A stretch of DNA of 64,000 bases from JACVRW01 sp963803245 (GTDB taxonomy: Bacteria; Actinomycetota; Thermoleophilia; Solirubrobacterales; Thermoleophilaceae). The notes under the pieces were generated by a model, which ran no database searches, was not told the origin of the DNA, and was given only the letters and a program-made list of their open reading frames with translations. Below, one piece after another: positions 7,576 to 15,881 of this stretch (positions are counted from its first letter, which is position 1; each line of letters opens with the position of its first letter). The position numbers and the translations under genes are program-made. The DNA lies in assembly GCA_963803245.1 (NCBI GenBank), contig CAWDLI010000018.1, forward strand, positions 186,001-250,000, written 5' to 3'.

Positions 7576-8154
7576 ATGGACAACGCGGCGCGCCAGGTGG
7601 AGAATCCCCGCGTGGCCGCCGAGTCCACACCGCTCCCCGCCCGGGCCTCGGACGACGAGCGTGAGCGGCTCGCGCGCGATCTCGCCCGCGAATCGGTCGA
7701 CGGGCGCATCTCGACCGACACGTTCTCGCGCCGGCTCGAACGCGCCTTCGCCGCTCGCACCCGCGCGGAGCTGGACGACCTCGTGGACGACCTTCCGCCC
7801 CGCTCGCGCACGGTGCGCCTGCTCGCCGACGCCGCCTACCGGGCCGGCTCGGCGCTCACGGCCATCGAGCGGGCATGGGTGGCCGCCCGGGCCCCGCGCC
7901 TGACCCTGCCCGGGGGCAGGTGCGACCGGCTGGTCGTGGGGCGCGGCTCGCGGTGCGACTGCACGCTCCCCGAGGACACGGTCTCACGCCGGCACGCGTT
8001 GCTCCTGCGCCGCCCAGGGGGCTGGACGATCGAGGACCTCGGCTCGCTGAACGGCACGCGACTGAACGGCTGGCCCGTGGCCATCCCGACCCAAGTGCGC
8101 AGCGGCGACGTGCTGTCGTTCGGCGGCGCCAGCTACCGCGTGACGACCGGCTGA
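7576..8154 (+). CDS. DUF1707-FHA domain protein
   Basis: A 192-residue protein joining a DUF1707 segment to a forkhead-associated domain. The DUF1707 segment is ASDDERERLARDLARESVDG, with the typical SRRLERAF and ELDDLVDDLP, residues about 25-80. The C-terminal FHA domain binds phosphothreonine and shows VVGRGSRCDCTL, SRRHALL and DLGSLNGTRLNG. It probably reads Ser/Thr kinase signals. ATG 7576 is preferred over TTG 7510 because the longer version would translate through the palindromic operator. Confidence 0.85.
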   Translation: MDNAARQVENPRVAAESTPLPARASDDERERLARDLARESVDGRISTDTFSRRLERAFAARTRAELDDLVDDLPPRSRTVRLLADAAYRAGSALTAIERAWVAARAPRLTLPGGRCDRLVVGRGSRCDCTLPEDTVSRRHALLLRRPGGWTIEDLGSLNGTRLNGWPVAIPTQVRSGDVLSFGGASYRVTTG

Positions 8155-8163
8155 CGGGTCGCG

Positions 8164-8859
8164 CTAGCGCTCGAGCAGGTACTGCACGAGGGCGTCCAGC
8201 TGCTTGTCGGTCAGCTTGCCCTCGTAGCTCGGCATCACGCCCGCTCCGAACCCGCTGACCGTGTAGGCGTCCGGATCCACGATCGCCTCGTGCACGTACT
8301 CCTCGGCGCTCTTGCCCGGCTCGCGCTTGCCGGCGGCCGCGGCCAGCTGGTCGAGGCTGGGCCCGATGTTGCCGGTGGAGCCGGCCTTGCCGAGCGTGTG
8401 GCAGCCCGCGCAACCCGCGGCGGTGAAGATCTGCTCGCCCGTGGTGGCGCCCGCCAGGCCGGCCTGCGCGAGCGCGCCGCCGTCCTCGCCGGTCTTGCCG
8501 GTGGCGTAAGCGACGTACGCGGCCACGTCCTTCGCATCGGAGCCCGTGACCAGATCTGCCGGCATCTGGCTGCCGCGGCGCACGTTCGCGATCTGGCGGT
8601 GGACGACACCCTCGATGGTCTCCCTGTTCATGCCGTCCTGGAGCGCGGCCCTGAAGGCCGCATCCAGCGACGGGCCGGTCTGGCCCTGGGTGCCCGCGCG
8701 GCTGAGCACGTGGCAGCTACCGCATTTCTGGACGAACTCGGCCTTGCCGTTCGAGAGGTCGGTGTCGTCGCGCCCGCCGCAGGCGGCGAGCGAGAGGACC
8801 ACCACGGTCGCGAGGAGCGCGGCGAGGAGCGGCCTGACCGTGTTCCGAAGCGGGCTCAC
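8164..8859 (-). CDS. dihaem cytochrome c lipoprotein
   Basis: An exported electron carrier of 231 residues. The signal peptide ends in lipobox SLAAC. Two class I cytochrome c domains carry CGSCH (about residue 46) and CAGCH (about 153). Downstream methionines near GSQMPADL and GAGVMPSYEGKL are candidate axial ligands. It could feed the haem-copper oxidase encoded 6 kb away, but this is inference. The start overlaps the end of the upstream glycosyltransferase gene (GTGA), so the two are co-transcribed. Confidence 0.9.
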   Translation of the reverse strand: MSPLRNTVRPLLAALLATVVVLSLAACGGRDDTDLSNGKAEFVQKCGSCHVLSRAGTQGQTGPSLDAAFRAALQDGMNRETIEGVVHRQIANVRRGSQMPADLVTGSDAKDVAAYVAYATGKTGEDGGALAQAGLAGATTGEQIFTAAGCAGCHTLGKAGSTGNIGPSLDQLAAAAGKREPGKSAEEYVHEAIVDPDAYTVSGFGAGVMPSYEGKLTDKQLDALVQYLLER

Positions 8860-10352
8860 GGGTCGGGAACACTATCCGCTGGCGGGGCCGGAGACGGTAG
8901 CTCCTGGAGCCTGCCCTGGGCCGCTGCGATCACACCCTCCGCGACGCTCTCCCAGCCGTAGCGCCCGGCGGCCTCCGCAGCCAGCGCCGCACGCGCCCGC
9001 TCGCGCGTCGGGGCGTCCAGGGAGAGCCAGTCCACGAGCTTGCCCGCGATCTCCTCGACGGCGCCAGGGCCGACCTCGAACGCGAGGAGCCGCCGCAACT
9101 CCGGCGGCAGGGCGGGCGCGAGCGTCGCGGTGACCTCGGCCATGCCCGAATGGTTGGCGGACAGCGGCAGCGCGCCGCAGGCCGCGGCCTCGGCGGCGAC
9201 CATCCCGAACGCCTCGGGGAAGGTGCTCGACATCACCTGCGCCTCGCATGCCGGCAGGAGGTCGGGAAGGTCCTCGTGCTCGAGCCGGCCGGTGAAGTGC
9301 ACCCGGTCCGCCGCCGCGGGGGCCGCCCGTAGCCACTGCTCGTCCACCCTGTCGAGGAACGACTGGAGATACGGCAGGGCGCCGGGTGGCCCGCCCTCCA
9401 GCTCGCGCCCGCGCGCCGCGATGTCGCGCAGGGTGCCCAGGTCGGTGCGGCGCAGCGCGTCCACGTAGCGGCCGAGCGTCTCGCGATAGGTGCCGAACCC
9501 CACGATCACGAGCCGGGCGTCCGGGACCCTGGCCACCACCAGCGGCCAGGCCGCGAGGAGGAGGTCCACCCCCTTCGACACGATCAGCTTGCCCACGTAG
9601 CTGACGATCCGGTCGCGTGAGGGGTCGAGCGACGCCAGCGCCGCCGCGGCGTCCGCCTCTCCGCCCCACTCTGCCGCCGCACCCGACTCCAGGCGCCCGG
9701 CCAGCCGCGTGAGACCGGCGGCCGCCTCGTCGGGCTGCCGTGGCCGGAAGTTGTGCACGTCGACCCCGGGCGGCCCCAGCCGGGTGCGCTCGGGGAGCCC
9801 TGGCTCGTCGAGCACCTCCCAGAGGCTCTCCGCGGTGTGCCGGGAGCCCACGAGCACGCCCTGGGCTCCACGGACGCCCTCGAGTGCGTATGGCAGGAAG
9901 CGCTCGCGGTGGGGCCGCACCGTGTACTCGAGCGCGCTGCCGTGGACCTTCACCGCGTACGGCGTGCGATCGCCGAGCGCTCGGGCCAGGATCACCGGCC
10001 CCATCACCAGGTGGTTGGCCAGGGCCACGTCGGGGCTCGTCCGCTCCGCGACCTCGGAGACGGCGCGGACGTTCGCCTCGATGTAGCGCTCGACGCCGGC
10101 GTCGTCCAGCTCCCCGTACGGGATCGCGTCATAGCCCTCGTAGCGATCGGCCACGTAGACCGGCAGCACGCCGCCGATGTCGGGCACCGTCACGTGCACG
10201 GCGTCCGGCAGGTCCAGCTCGTCGGCGCGGCGCTCCTGGCACACCAGCTCGACCTCGTGGCCGAGCCGCGCGAGCGCCCGCACGAGGCTTGCGTTGTAGA
10301 TGTTGCTGCCGGTGCCGCGCAGCAGGTAGCCGTGAAAGATCAGGATTCGCAT
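8856..10352 (-). CDS. GT4-family glycosyltransferase
   Basis: A retaining GT-B glycosyltransferase of 498 residues starting MRILIFHGYLLRGTGSNIY. The N-terminal domain has GSALEYTV. The C-terminal nucleotide-sugar domain shows YVGKLIVSKGVDLLL, RLVIVGFG, FTGRLEHEDLP and the EX7E-type segment STFPEAFGMVAAEAAACG. Acceptor and sugar are unknown. A longer in-frame start at 10430 exists but overlaps the divergent gene and lacks homology. The gene runs into the cytochrome c gene by a GTGA overlap. Confidence 0.87.
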   Translation of the reverse strand: MRILIFHGYLLRGTGSNIYNASLVRALARLGHEVELVCQERRADELDLPDAVHVTVPDIGGVLPVYVADRYEGYDAIPYGELDDAGVERYIEANVRAVSEVAERTSPDVALANHLVMGPVILARALGDRTPYAVKVHGSALEYTVRPHRERFLPYALEGVRGAQGVLVGSRHTAESLWEVLDEPGLPERTRLGPPGVDVHNFRPRQPDEAAAGLTRLAGRLESGAAAEWGGEADAAAALASLDPSRDRIVSYVGKLIVSKGVDLLLAAWPLVVARVPDARLVIVGFGTYRETLGRYVDALRRTDLGTLRDIAARGRELEGGPPGALPYLQSFLDRVDEQWLRAAPAAADRVHFTGRLEHEDLPDLLPACEAQVMSSTFPEAFGMVAAEAAACGALPLSANHSGMAEVTATLAPALPPELRRLLAFEVGPGAVEEIAGKLVDWLSLDAPTRERARAALAAEAAGRYGWESVAEGVIAAAQGRLQELPSPAPPADSVPDP

Positions 10353-10377
10353 GGTGTGCTCGCTATTGTTCCGCGCC

Positions 10378-10647
10378 GTGTCCGACCGCCAGAGATACCG
10401 CCTCCGCGCCCGCTCCGACCGGGAAGTCATACGGGAAGTCGAGCCCGGAGTGCGTTACGTGGACGGCGAGTCCGGTGAGGAGCTGCGCGTGGTCGGGGCC
10501 GTCCTGCCGCTGGCTCCGTCCCCGAGCGCCCTCCCCTACGCGGTCGAGAACCTGCGCCTGTGCGGGTGCTCGCTCGAGCAGCTCGTGCAGAAGGACCTGA
10601 ACGACTGCCCGCATTGCGGTCGCCGGCTTCCCGCCGTCGAGCGCTGA
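10378..10647 (+). CDS. small four-cysteine protein, function unknown
   Basis: An 89-residue soluble protein with GTG start (SDRQRYRLRARSDREV). The C-terminal half has LCGCSLEQL and NDCPHCGRRLP, a CxC plus CxxC arrangement that looks like a minimal zinc ribbon. It is divergent from the glycosyltransferase with 25 bp between starts. No family is recognised. Conservation of the cysteines would support a metal-binding role. Confidence 0.6.
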   Translation: MSDRQRYRLRARSDREVIREVEPGVRYVDGESGEELRVVGAVLPLAPSPSALPYAVENLRLCGCSLEQLVQKDLNDCPHCGRRLPAVER

Positions 10648-10657
10648 TCCGGCCGGC

Positions 10658-10975
10658 GTGGCGCGCCGTCTCCTGATCGTCCTGCTGGCGCTGCTCGTGG
10701 TCGCGCCGGGCTGTGGCGGCGACGACGAGCCCGAGGCCGCGCCGCCGCTGCCCGACCTGACGGTCCCGCGAACCGGCGAGGCGCCGCCCGCGGACACGGT
10801 CGTGGAGCCCGACACCACGACGGAGCCGCCGGTCACCGAGGTGACCCCGCCGCCGGCCGAGCCCGAGACGGTGCCCGACAGCCCGACGAACGACACACCA
10901 CCGCCGTCGGACAGCCCGGCGGAGCGCTTCGAGGACTTCTGCAACGAGAACCCGGGTACGCGCGGCTGCGGGTGA
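10658..10975 (+). CDS. small proline/threonine-rich lipoprotein
   Basis: A 105-residue secreted protein with GTG start, hydrophobic signal RRLLIVLLALLVVAPGC (lipobox near residue 19), then a low-complexity Pro/Thr/Glu linker and a short Cys-containing tail (FCNENPGTRGCG). It is likely anchored to the outer face of the membrane, and the linker may span the wall. No domain is recognised. It follows the small cysteine protein by 10 bp. Confidence 0.6.
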   Translation: MARRLLIVLLALLVVAPGCGGDDEPEAAPPLPDLTVPRTGEAPPADTVVEPDTTTEPPVTEVTPPPAEPETVPDSPTNDTPPPSDSPAERFEDFCNENPGTRGCG

Positions 10976-11338
10976 CTACGGAGTTACGACCCCGCCAAGG
11001 GCCTCGTCGCGCGAGCTGAAGATGCCGAGCCGTCCCACGAGGCCGGTGATCTGGAAGGGGCGCAGGATCCGCTCGGTGGGACACACGAGCACGAGGTTGC
11101 CGCTGCGCGTCTTCTGGTGGCGCAGGGCGTTCAGCAGGACGCTGATGCCGGTCGAGTCCATGAACGTGACGGCCGACAGGTCGACGACGAGGAGGCGCTT
11201 GCCATCCTCGGCGAGATCGAGCAGCCGGCGCCCCAGCCGCGGGGCCGTGAGCGCGTCGATTTCGCCATGCGGCGACACCACATGCGTGAGGTCGTCGACA
11301 GACTCGTCGACTAGCCCAAAGTCGATCACTCCACCCAT
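10976..11338 (-). CDS. STAS-domain anti-sigma factor antagonist
   Basis: A 120-residue stand-alone STAS protein of the SpoIIAA/RsbV type. The phosphorylation loop VTFMDSTGISVLLNAL contains the conserved Asp-Ser-Thr-Gly, followed by strand NLVLVCPTERILRPF. When unphosphorylated such proteins sequester an anti-sigma kinase. No kinase or sigma factor is encoded nearby, so the partner is elsewhere. A GTG/ATG start at 11338 slightly overlaps the end of the upstream membrane protein gene. Confidence 0.9.
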   Translation of the reverse strand: MGGVIDFGLVDESVDDLTHVVSPHGEIDALTAPRLGRRLLDLAEDGKRLLVVDLSAVTFMDSTGISVLLNALRHQKTRSGNLVLVCPTERILRPFQITGLVGRLGIFSSRDEALGGVVTP

Positions 11339-11703
11339 CCGGGGGACCCTATCAGCCCCCTGTGATGCGCGGGAAGGGGTGACGAGGGGCGTCTCACGCG
11401 CGACGGAAGCGGCTGCCGGACCGGCAACTCGCCTCCGCGGCGGCGCCGTTGAACACCCTGACGGCCGTGGTTGCGATCGCGTCCGCGCCCGAGCTGCCAG
11501 CGGCCGAGCGGGAGCGTGATCCCGTCACCTCCGGGGCCGTCGCGACCGGGGCTCGGCTCCGGGCCCTCGCCTCCGCCGCCGTCCTCACCCGGCGGGTCCT
11601 CGCCGTCGTCGCGCAGCCGGAAGAACCAGATGAGCCACACGACCAAGAGGCCGACGTCGAACACCCGGAAGCCGACCATGAAGATCCACCCCTCGGTGGT
11701 CAC
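11326..11703 (-). CDS. small membrane protein with Gly/Pro-rich and Arg-rich tail
   Basis: A 125-residue frame starting TTEGWIFMVGFRVFDVGLLV, with one strong transmembrane helix ending WLIWFFRLRDDG. A Gly/Glu/Pro-rich linker (GEDGGGGEGPEP) and an Arg-rich tail (RRRRGGELPVRQ) follow. The pattern is that of a small actinobacterial membrane protein of unknown role. The tail is low complexity and its exact end is uncertain, since the last codons overlap the STAS gene start. Confidence 0.55.
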   Translation of the reverse strand: MTTEGWIFMVGFRVFDVGLLVVWLIWFFRLRDDGEDPPGEDGGGGEGPEPSPGRDGPGGDGITLPLGRWQLGRGRDRNHGRQGVQRRRRGGELPVRQPLPSRVRRPSSPLPAHHRGLIGSPGWVE

Positions 11704-11799
11704 GAGCCGATGCTAGCGCCCCCGCGCCTCCGGGAAAGGGGCTGCTGCCCGCGGGCCTTGCGGAAGCACCCGGCTCGGCCGGGTGCGCCCGATGCCTTC

Positions 11800-12495
11800 C
11801 TACTCTTCTTCGGCGGGCTTGGTGGGACGCGGGTCCGGGATGTACGTGGCGGTGTAGAGCAGCCGAGCGCGCTTGTAGGTGCAGCCGTAGCGGATGATCT
11901 CCCGCGGCATCTCCTGAGTCGACGGCGGCGCGAGCGCGTCGTCGGACCCGCACTTGCCCTTCAGCCGCGACGAGCGCCACCAGTTGCTGCCGGTGAGATC
12001 GGCCGCCAGCGCCGGCACCCACGTGGGCACGGTGAGGGCGACGATGTTCCCCTTCTTGACCCTCAGCGGCTCCTTGAACACGAACGTCGGGCTCGAGCCC
12101 AGGTAGTTCTCCACGTCGTAGACCGGGGACTGCCTGAGCAGCCGGTGGTTGAGGCGCGTCTTGCGCGTGTCGCCCTTGCGCAGCGTGGCGATGCGCACCT
12201 GCGGCGAACCGCCGAAGCGGGCGTTGAAAGAGTCGATCTGGTTTTGCGCGAGCTCCGGCAGCGTGACGGTGAACGCCACCAGGTAGCCGTCGCGCCTGAT
12301 CAGGAACGGGTTCTTCAGGTTCCCGGAGCGGCCCTGGTACCCGGTCACCTGGTAGACGGCGCGGCAGGGATTGCCGGGACAGCTCGACACGGCCGGCTGG
12401 GTCGACCCCGCGCCCAGCTCCACGACGCGCGCGGACGCGGTCGAGGGCACGGCGACGAAGGCCACCACGGCCAGGCTGAGAAGCGCACGTCTCAT
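11800..12495 (-). CDS. secreted protein of unknown function
   Basis: A 231-residue protein with a clear Sec signal peptide (RRALLSLAVVAFVAVPSTASA) and a beta-rich body with two early cysteines (SSCPGNPC) and two late ones (GKCGSD, YGCTYKRAR). No enzymatic motif is seen. It resembles lineage-restricted exported proteins with a jelly-roll-like pattern; I do not recognise a named family. It is monocistronic, ending 96 bp before the start region of the small membrane protein. Confidence 0.65.
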   Translation of the reverse strand: MRRALLSLAVVAFVAVPSTASARVVELGAGSTQPAVSSCPGNPCRAVYQVTGYQGRSGNLKNPFLIRRDGYLVAFTVTLPELAQNQIDSFNARFGGSPQVRIATLRKGDTRKTRLNHRLLRQSPVYDVENYLGSSPTFVFKEPLRVKKGNIVALTVPTWVPALAADLTGSNWWRSSRLKGKCGSDDALAPPSTQEMPREIIRYGCTYKRARLLYTATYIPDPRPTKPAEEE

Positions 12496-12538
12496 GACCG
12501 GAGCTTCAACACCCGGTTCTGTCGCGAGTTGCGCACCG

Positions 12539-12757
12539 CTACTTGTACCGGTAGGTGATCCGGCCGCGATCGAGGTCGTAGGGCGAGAGCTCGATCTTCA
12601 CGCGGTCGCCGGGCAGGATGCGGATGTAGTGGCGGCGCATCTTGCCCGAGATGTGTCCCAGGACATCGTGTCCGTTGTCCAGCTTCACCTTGAACATCGT
12701 GTTTGGGAGGGCCTCGACGATCTCGCCCTCCATCTCAATCTTCTCTTCTTTGGGCAC
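12539..12757 (-). CDS. infA: translation initiation factor IF-1
   Basis: A 72-residue OB-fold protein, full family length: PKEEKIEMEGEIVEALPN at the N-terminus, then VLGHISGKMRRHYIRILPGD and the C-terminal DLDRGRITYRYK. It occupies the A site of the 30S subunit during initiation. It is unusually placed: in most bacteria infA lies in the alpha ribosomal operon with rpmJ and rpsM, but here it follows cspA by 14 bp, an arrangement that could link both to cold response. Confidence 0.97.
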   Translation of the reverse strand: MPKEEKIEMEGEIVEALPNTMFKVKLDNGHDVLGHISGKMRRHYIRILPGDRVKIELSPYDLDRGRITYRYK

Positions 12758-12771
12758 GTGGTCCGGCGGCC

Positions 12772-12975
12772 TCAGATGAGGCGGACGTTCACCGCCTTCG
12801 GGCCCTTGTCGCCACTCTCTTCCTCGTACTCGACCTTGGCGTTCTCGGCAAGCGACCTGAAGCCGCCGCCATCGATGCCTGAGTAGTGGACGAACAGGTC
12901 GCGGTCTCCCTCATCCGGCGTGATAAAGCCGTAACCCTTCTCGTCGTTGAACCATTTGACGGTTCCGGTAGGCAC
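12772..12975 (-). CDS. cspA: cold-shock protein CspA family
   Basis: A 67-residue single-stranded nucleic-acid chaperone. It has RNP1 (KGYGFI) and RNP2 (DLFVHYSGI), and starts PTGTVKWFNDE. It probably melts mRNA structure. It is the first gene of a two-gene unit with infA. The 129 bp upstream (12976-13104) contain no other gene, and a long leader would fit the family's known cold regulation, though no defined structure is claimed here. Confidence 0.97.
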   Translation of the reverse strand: MPTGTVKWFNDEKGYGFITPDEGDRDLFVHYSGIDGGGFRSLAENAKVEYEEESGDKGPKAVNVRLI

Positions 12976-13104
12976 GTACTGCCCCTTCCGTTCCTGCGTG
13001 TGCCTGCGTCGGCCTGCTATCGCGAATCCGAACTACGGCACCTGCGTTCCTTGCCGGCTTTGCCGACCCAACGGCGGGAACGCTACCAAGCCCGGCAGCG
13101 GCAG

Positions 13105-13512
13105 TCAGCCACGCAGCTCCGCCGCAACCGCTCCCAGCTCCTCGCGTGACGCCTGCTCGGGATGGACCGGGAGCCGCAGCGGATCGTCGACGTAACGTGG
13201 AATCACATGGATGTGAAAGTGGAAGACCGTCTGCCATGCCGCGGGCTCGCATGCGTTCAGCAGGTTCACTCCGTCGCAGTGGAGCCGATCGCGCATGCGC
13301 TCTGCGAGGACCTTCGCGGCTGACGCGGTGTTGCGCAGATCCTCGTCCTGGACCTCGTAGAGGTTCTTCGAGTGCCGTCGCGGGATCACGAGCGCGTGGC
13401 CGCGCGTCCAGGGGTTCAGGTCCATGAACGCCACGGTGTGCTCGTCCTCCTGGACCCGCTCGGCGGGCAGCTCGCCCGCCACGATCTTGCAGAAGATGCA
13501 GTCGTCGGCCAC
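13105..13512 (-). CDS. HIT-family nucleotide hydrolase/transferase
   Basis: A 135-residue histidine-triad protein. The active-site motif is HFHIHVIPRY near residue 97. The N-terminus DDCIFCKIVAGELPAE with the Cys pair is typical of HINT/AP4A-type members. It acts on nucleoside phosphoramidates or dinucleotides. It lies 9 bp downstream of corA at the end of the long leftward housekeeping run. Confidence 0.93.
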   Translation of the reverse strand: MADDCIFCKIVAGELPAERVQEDEHTVAFMDLNPWTRGHALVIPRRHSKNLYEVQDEDLRNTASAAKVLAERMRDRLHCDGVNLLNACEPAAWQTVFHFHIHVIPRYVDDPLRLPVHPEQASREELGAVAAELRG

Positions 13513-13521
13513 GCGGGCAGC

Positions 13522-14493
13522 CTACAGCCAGCCGACCTTGCGGAAGTAGCGGTAGAGGAGCACGCAGATCGTCGCCATCAGCCCGACCGCGAGCGGATAG
13601 CCGAACGTCCAGCCGAGCTCCGGCATGTGCTCGAAGTTCATCCCGTAGATGCCCGCGATCGCCGTGGGCACCGCCAGGATCGCCACGGCGGCCGAGATCT
13701 TGCGCACGTCCTCGTTCTGGCGCACGGTCACCTGCGCGAGGTTGGCCTGGAGCACGGCTGTCAGGAGGTCGCGGAGACCCTCGAGCTGCTCGTGCACGCG
13801 GAGCAGGTGGTCGTTCACGTCCCGGAAGTACGCGCGCACCTCGTCCGGGATCACGTCGTAATGGCCGCGTGCCAGCGCGTTCACCGGCGCGATCAGCGGG
13901 GCGGCGGCGTGGTAGAAGGCAAGCGTCTCGCGCTTGAGCCTGTAGATGCGCTCCGTGCGATCCGGCCGAGAGGGCGAGAAGACCTCTGTCTCCACCTGCT
14001 CCACGTCCTCCTCGAGACCGTCGATCGCGGGCTGGTAGTCGTCCACGACCTTGTCCACGATCGCGTGCACGACCGCGCCCGGCCCCGACTTCAGGAGCTC
14101 CGGGTTGCTCTCGAGCCGCTCGCGCACGCCGTGCAGGTCGCTCGCCTCGCCGTGCCGGACGGTGATCACGAAGTCCTCTCCCGCGAAAACGAGGATCTCT
14201 CCCAGGTTCACCACCTCGATCGGATCCACGTAGCGGGCCGTCTTCAGGACCAGCAGGGCCATGTCCCCGAACATCTCGAGCTTCGGCCGCTGATGCGCGT
14301 GGACGGCGTCCTCGACGGCCAGTGGGTGAAGGTCGAATTCCTGGCTGAGCGACTCGAACTCCTCCGCGGTCGGCTCGAAGAGCCCGATCCACGCGAAGGC
14401 GCCCTCCTTACGGCATTCGCGGTATGCGTGGTGGAGATCGACGGCGCCGTCCTGGCGGCGGCCGTTCTCGTAGATCGCGCAGTCGACTATCAC
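13522..14493 (-). CDS. corA: CorA-type magnesium/cobalt transporter
   Basis: A 323-residue membrane channel. A large cytosolic alpha/beta domain is followed by two C-terminal transmembrane helices with the family signature YGMNFEHMPE between them and a basic end (YRYFRKVGWL). The pentamer conducts Mg2+ down its gradient. The start is GTG 14493, which forms a GTGA overlap with the stop of the CCA transferase gene. Longer in-frame starts only add shadow sequence. Confidence 0.95.
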   Translation of the reverse strand: MIVDCAIYENGRRQDGAVDLHHAYRECRKEGAFAWIGLFEPTAEEFESLSQEFDLHPLAVEDAVHAHQRPKLEMFGDMALLVLKTARYVDPIEVVNLGEILVFAGEDFVITVRHGEASDLHGVRERLESNPELLKSGPGAVVHAIVDKVVDDYQPAIDGLEEDVEQVETEVFSPSRPDRTERIYRLKRETLAFYHAAAPLIAPVNALARGHYDVIPDEVRAYFRDVNDHLLRVHEQLEGLRDLLTAVLQANLAQVTVRQNEDVRKISAAVAILAVPTAIAGIYGMNFEHMPELGWTFGYPLAVGLMATICVLLYRYFRKVGWL

Positions 14494-15881
14494 CGGTCGC
14501 GATTCTCTCGCAGGGAGCGGGCGAGCTCGACAGCCTGCTCGCGATCGCTCGCCTCGCCGGTGAACGCCGCCTCCTCGAGCCGGCGCAGCAGGCGCCCCAG
14601 CTCCGGCCCCGGCGCGATGCCCAGCTCGCGGGCGAGCTCGTGTCCGCGCAGGGGCGGGGTGGGCGGCCCGTTCGCCCGCCATGCGAGCGCAGCCTCCATC
14701 AGCTCGCGCGCGAGCTCCATGTGCGCGGCGATCGCCTCGTCGGCCTTCCGGCCGCGCGTGGCCAGGCGATCCGCGCACGACAGCAGTGTCACCTCGACCT
14801 CCACCGGGCTCGTGCTGGTGAGGTAGCGGTACACGGCAGCCCGGTCGAGCGGCCGCGCGTGAACGAGGAAGCCGAGCGCAAGGTGCGTGCGGGTGAGCCC
14901 TTCGAGGAAGCGGCTGAGGCGCTCGCTCGTCCGCAGGCGCCGGCAGAGGTCGCGCACCATGCGCTCGCCCAGCTCGTCGTGTCCGATGAAGGTGACCCGT
15001 CCATCGGGCCGCACGCCGCGGGTGGCCGGCTTGCCGACGTCGTGGAACAGCGCACCGAGACGGATGGCCTGACCGCGGGTGAGGTCGTCTGCAAGCGGCT
15101 CGGCGATCACGGCCTCGAGGCTCGGGGCGAGCTCCCCGAAGACCTCGCCGAGCCTGCCCTCTAGCTCGATCTGGCGGGCCAGGACCTCGACGGTGTGGCC
15201 GTACACGTCGAGGTGGTGGTAGCCGCTCTGCTCCACGTCGTGCAGGTCGTGCAGCTCCGGCAGCACCACGCGCAGGAGCCCGAGGCGGTCGGCAAGCTCC
15301 AGCCCCTCGAGTGCGGCGGGTGCCGTGACCAGCCGCTTGAGCTCGCCGAACACCCGCTCGGCCGAGGCCTCGACGAGGCGCGGAGCGGCGTCGCGCGTGA
15401 GTGCTTCCGTGGCCGCGTCGGGCGCGAAGTCCAGCTCGGCGGCCAGGCGCGCCAGGCGCAGCGCGCGCAGCGGGTCGGCCTCGTAGGACTCGCGCGAGAG
15501 CACCCTGAGCACGCGCCCCTCCAGGTCCGCGCGCCCGCCCTCGGGATCGATCACCGAGCCGCCCGCCACCGGGCGCGCCATGGCGTTCACGCTGAAGTCG
15601 CGCCGCGCGAGATCCGCCTCGATGGTCTCGCCCTGGAGCGCGGAGACGTCATAGGTCAGGCCGCCGGCGCGGTCGAGCGCGCGCCAGGCACCGAAGCGCT
15701 CGGACAGCCGGAACACCGGCCCGCGAAAAGTGCGGGCGAGCGCGCGGGCGGCCTGCTCAGGGTCGCCGGCCACCGCCACGTCCACGTCGGTCACGGTGCG
15801 GCCGAGCAGCTCGTCGCGCACCGTCCCGCCCACCACCCAGGCGGGCGCGTTGCCGAGCGTCTCGAGCAGCGGATCGGTCAC
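14490..15881 (-). CDS. cca: CCA tRNA nucleotidyltransferase (class II, HD domain)
   Basis: A 463-residue enzyme adding or repairing the 3' CCA of tRNA. The nucleotidyltransferase head has WVVGGTVRDELLG and TDVDVAVAGD, then RRDFSVNAMA, and RNA-binding helices with DPLRALRLAR. The C-terminal half carries an HD domain (LGALFHDVGKPATR) seen in many bacterial forms. A poly(A) polymerase activity cannot be excluded. The GTG start overlaps the alr stop (GTGA), and the end overlaps corA. Confidence 0.92.
   Translation of the reverse strand: MTDPLLETLGNAPAWVVGGTVRDELLGRTVTDVDVAVAGDPEQAARALARTFRGPVFRLSERFGAWRALDRAGGLTYDVSALQGETIEADLARRDFSVNAMARPVAGGSVIDPEGGRADLEGRVLRVLSRESYEADPLRALRLARLAAELDFAPDAATEALTRDAAPRLVEASAERVFGELKRLVTAPAALEGLELADRLGLLRVVLPELHDLHDVEQSGYHHLDVYGHTVEVLARQIELEGRLGEVFGELAPSLEAVIAEPLADDLTRGQAIRLGALFHDVGKPATRGVRPDGRVTFIGHDELGERMVRDLCRRLRTSERLSRFLEGLTRTHLALGFLVHARPLDRAAVYRYLTSTSPVEVEVTLLSCADRLATRGRKADEAIAAHMELARELMEAALAWRANGPPTPPLRGHELARELGIAPGPELGRLLRRLEEAAFTGEASDREQAVELARSLRENRDR

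Noticed and set aside
8161..8170. GCGCTAGCGC palindrome at the FHA/cytochrome convergent junction
   Set aside because: A 10-bp self-complementary GC sequence is expected by chance at this composition, and it has no loop or flanking arms.
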